DNA of 43,958 nt from Rickettsiales bacterium (lineage in GTDB: Bacteria; Pseudomonadota; Alphaproteobacteria; Rs-D84), in assembly GCA_031288835.1 (NCBI GenBank), contig JAITQO010000015.1, forward strand, positions 1 to 43,958, given 5' to 3'. A model generated the notes under the pieces. That model saw only the letters and a program-made list of their open reading frames with translations, had not been told where the DNA came from and searched no databases. Position 1 is the stretch's first letter. The number at the start of each line of letters is the position of its first letter. Shown here one piece after another: positions 42,582 through 43,958 of this stretch. A program made the translations under genes and the position numbers.

Positions 42582-42747
42582 TGAATCCAGAGGGATTTGG
42601 GTTCGGGGCGTAAGAACCTCTATGCGTGCGTCATGAGCGACGAAAAAACTCCAACAAATGGTTGGAGTGTGGCGAATATATCGAATAAACCACGCAATTC
42701 ACGCAATTGTTCTTAAACTCCAACCGCCAAATCCACGGCGGTTTTTT
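42582..42747 (+). promoter_or_regulatory. Candidate transcription attenuator leader
   Basis: Non-coding leader with ordered hairpins: GAATCC/GGATTT near 42585-42600; GGTTC/GAACC near 42600-42618; ACTCCAAC/GTTGGAGT (42648-42655 with 42661-42668); GTGG/CCAC around 42668-42693; and the terminator at 42722-42747. ACTCCAAC occurs again at 42717-42724, so 42660-42668 can pair with either copy. Pairing with the second, nine bases, would use up the left arm of the terminator. That is the usual design of an attenuator or riboswitch expression platform. Ligand unknown. Confidence 0.55.
42722..42747 (+). terminator. Intrinsic terminator in the leader
   Basis: AACCGCC (42722-42728), eight-base loop, GGCGGTT (42737-42743), with six T residues at 42742-42747. 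It lies only 22 bases before the ATG at 42770 and overlaps an alternative pairing partner. Confidence 0.7.
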
Positions 42748-42769
42748 GTAACAAATTAAGGAGATGACT

Positions 42770-43264
42770 ATGAGAAAAGCCATATTTTTGATTTCAATTT
42801 TTGCATTCGCGTCAATTGCCGGCACCGCGTCCGCCGCAAAACTATGCCAATTGGACTGGCTGAACGCATGGCAAAATGCGAGCGGAGGACTGTCTAACTC
42901 CAGATATTCATACAGCCGTGGTAATTCCGATGCGTCAGGCAACGGAGGAACGGGAATATGGTCTGTGATTTCCGACCATGGAAGTTCCGGCGCATACCAT
43001 ACGGTCTCGGGTCAATCATTTTGTTCAAACGTCAACAGCGGCGCATATCTCAATTCCCTCAGTTTCGACACCGACGTAACGGGAAACAATAAAAACTGTT
43101 GGTGCAGGATGACAAGTCCCAATCTTGGCGGTTCCTGGGTGTTCTCATGCGCCCTTCCGAGTTCGGCCTGGTGCGCGAGCGCCTGTCCGACCAGATGCGC
43201 GGGGTGCATTCATGACGGCGAGAACAGTTCGTGCAGGCGCTCCGCCGTCCTCGCGCTGCCATAA
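42770..43264 (+). CDS. Secreted cysteine-rich protein behind attenuator
   Basis: 164 residues from the ATG at 42770, which has AAGGAG six bases upstream. Signal peptide (MRKAIFLISIFAFASIAGTASA), then a segment rich in Ser/Gly/Tyr, and a Cys block: FCSNVN, CWCRMTSPNLGGSWVFSCALPSSAWCASACPTRCAGC. Paired CxC and CxxxC spacings suggest disulfides in an exported protein. No domain recognised. The distal end (after about residue 150) runs into basic residues that may be fused intergenic sequence. Its gene is preceded by the structured leader, so it is probably conditionally expressed. Confidence 0.65.
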   Translation: MRKAIFLISIFAFASIAGTASAAKLCQLDWLNAWQNASGGLSNSRYSYSRGNSDASGNGGTGIWSVISDHGSSGAYHTVSGQSFCSNVNSGAYLNSLSFDTDVTGNNKNCWCRMTSPNLGGSWVFSCALPSSAWCASACPTRCAGCIHDGENSSCRRSAVLALP

Positions 43265-43389
43265 AAACAAAAAAAATGGCAATGCCTTTCGTCATTCCGT
43301 CGCGGCGCCGAATGGCGTCGACAACAAGACCAAGTAATTAATCCAAATCCGATTTCGTCTTTACAAATACTTTCTGAAAGAAAATCTTT

Positions 43390-43502
43390 GTCATTCCGGC
43401 GAAGGTCTGAATGACAAAAATCGCAAAGCGATTTTTATAAAAAAGCAAGACGCAAAAGTGTCGTCATTCCGGCGTCCTGCCACAGGGCGGGAACTCCGGA
43501 AT
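43390..43502. repeat. Short palindromic repeats
   Basis: GTCATTC (43390-43396) pairs with GAATGAC (43409-43415), and ATTCCGG (43466-43472) with CCGGAAT (43496-43502), the second enclosing a further GC-rich hairpin. Same GTCATTCC core as the palindrome in the rimI-like gene end. These look like members of a dispersed intergenic repeat family. Confidence 0.6.
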
Positions 43503-43579
43503 CCAGGTGAAACATATGCATGCGGGGCTTTGCCTTGCGTGTTCCTATATGCGGATAAAAACAGGCGGCATAATAGGAA

Positions 43580-43853
43580 TAACGCAATTTTGGAAATTGA
43601 AGCGGAGCCGGGGAACAAATACAGGGTAGTTATTGAAATCGTAAACGGGCGAAACTTTACTACAGCCGCATTTCAAATAAAAGAAATTTCCCGGACGCCA
43701 AGTGGCGACTTTGATAATTCCGGCTTCATTGGAACAAATCCGACTGCACCGACCATTCCGGGCAAATCTATTGATTTTATGAACGAATTAAAGAAAAATG
43801 TCAAGACGAACTCCGAAATCATCGAGCAATCAAACGTCCAAAACTCTGTTTGA
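43580..43853 (+). pseudogene. Gene fragment without start, unknown family
   Basis: The frame is open from 43458 to the TGA at 43851-43853, but its first 40 codons are encoded by the palindromic repeat. Only the part from about 43580 reads like a protein: ILEIEAEPGNKYRVVIEIVNG, then FTTAAFQIKEISRTPSGD and a polar tail (GKSIDFMNELKKNVKTNSEIIEQ). No start codon with a ribosome site lies at the junction. The strand pattern is reminiscent of C-terminal domains of small nuclease or toxin-like proteins, but I cannot name it. Probably a gene whose 5' part was lost to repeat insertion. The last 105 bases of the window hold a hairpin (AGGGTGC/GCACTCT) and the half of a possible terminator at the edge. 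Confidence 0.45.
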
Positions 43854-43958
43854 ACAACGATATAACGTGCAAGCAAGTATACAGGGTGCGGCTGTTTCAT
43901 GCACTCTGTTACCTACTCTTTGTTATTTTGTTCTATAAATAAAAAGGCTCGCTTCGCT

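Overview
This window looks like a chromosomal segment of an uncultured, probably host-associated alphaproteobacterium. The evidence is the gene content: lnt, a ybgC-tolQ-tolR-tolA cluster, lpxD-fabZ, lspA-yidC, rho, recR, a compact type II-C CRISPR-Cas9 locus, and a block of five VirB6/TrbL-like polytopic membrane proteins that recalls the rvhB6 array of Rickettsiales. The taxonomic placement is inference from gene families; no 16S gene is present. Genes are tightly packed, often overlap by 1-8 bases, and several appear to be transcribed without a leader because a -10 box sits directly in front of the start codon.

Layout. 1-5045: a 5'-truncated unknown gene, a secreted Cys-rich protein, apolipoprotein N-acyltransferase (lnt), PrmC on the minus strand, and an M23 peptidase. 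5046-10201: a complete type II-C CRISPR island, made of a minus-strand tracrRNA with consensus promoter and intrinsic terminator, cas9, cas1, cas2 and a 12-repeat array. Array polarity is read as minus strand because each repeat carries an extended -10 promoter pointing that way and an intrinsic terminator sits at the low-coordinate end. 10202-11999: a small outer-membrane barrel gene, a 69-codon gene, about 600 bases of very AT-rich non-coding DNA and one solitary, perfectly preserved CRISPR repeat. 12000-17546: tRNA-Leu(TAA), the Tol cluster, grpE and tpiA (all minus), then ppiD and ftsY (plus).

17547-24463: surface and envelope genes, namely a short YadA-like trimeric autotransporter, a very large ankyrin/S8-like/beta-barrel protein, lpxD, fabZ and a rimI-like acetyltransferase. 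Two copies of a three-stem structured element with compensatory base changes lie between these genes. 24464-32227: a KefB/C-type antiporter, lspA-yidC-SIMPL, an unknown secreted protein, a frameshifted RibD-type reductase and rho. 32329-38675: the five VirB6-like proteins, one on the minus strand and four overlapping on the plus strand; the last overlaps comEC. 40495-43853: a DD-carboxypeptidase with a SPOR-like tail, recR, a lipoprotein FKBP isomerase, a secreted Cys-rich protein behind an attenuator-like leader, and a decayed gene fragment next to short palindromic repeats.

The most interesting points are the interlocked cas9/tracrRNA promoter region in which the anti-repeat may double as the cas9 promoter, the repeat-encoded promoters and orphan repeat, the VirB6-like/ComEC cluster with its CxxC motif, the duplicated structured element, and the candidate attenuator upstream of 42770.
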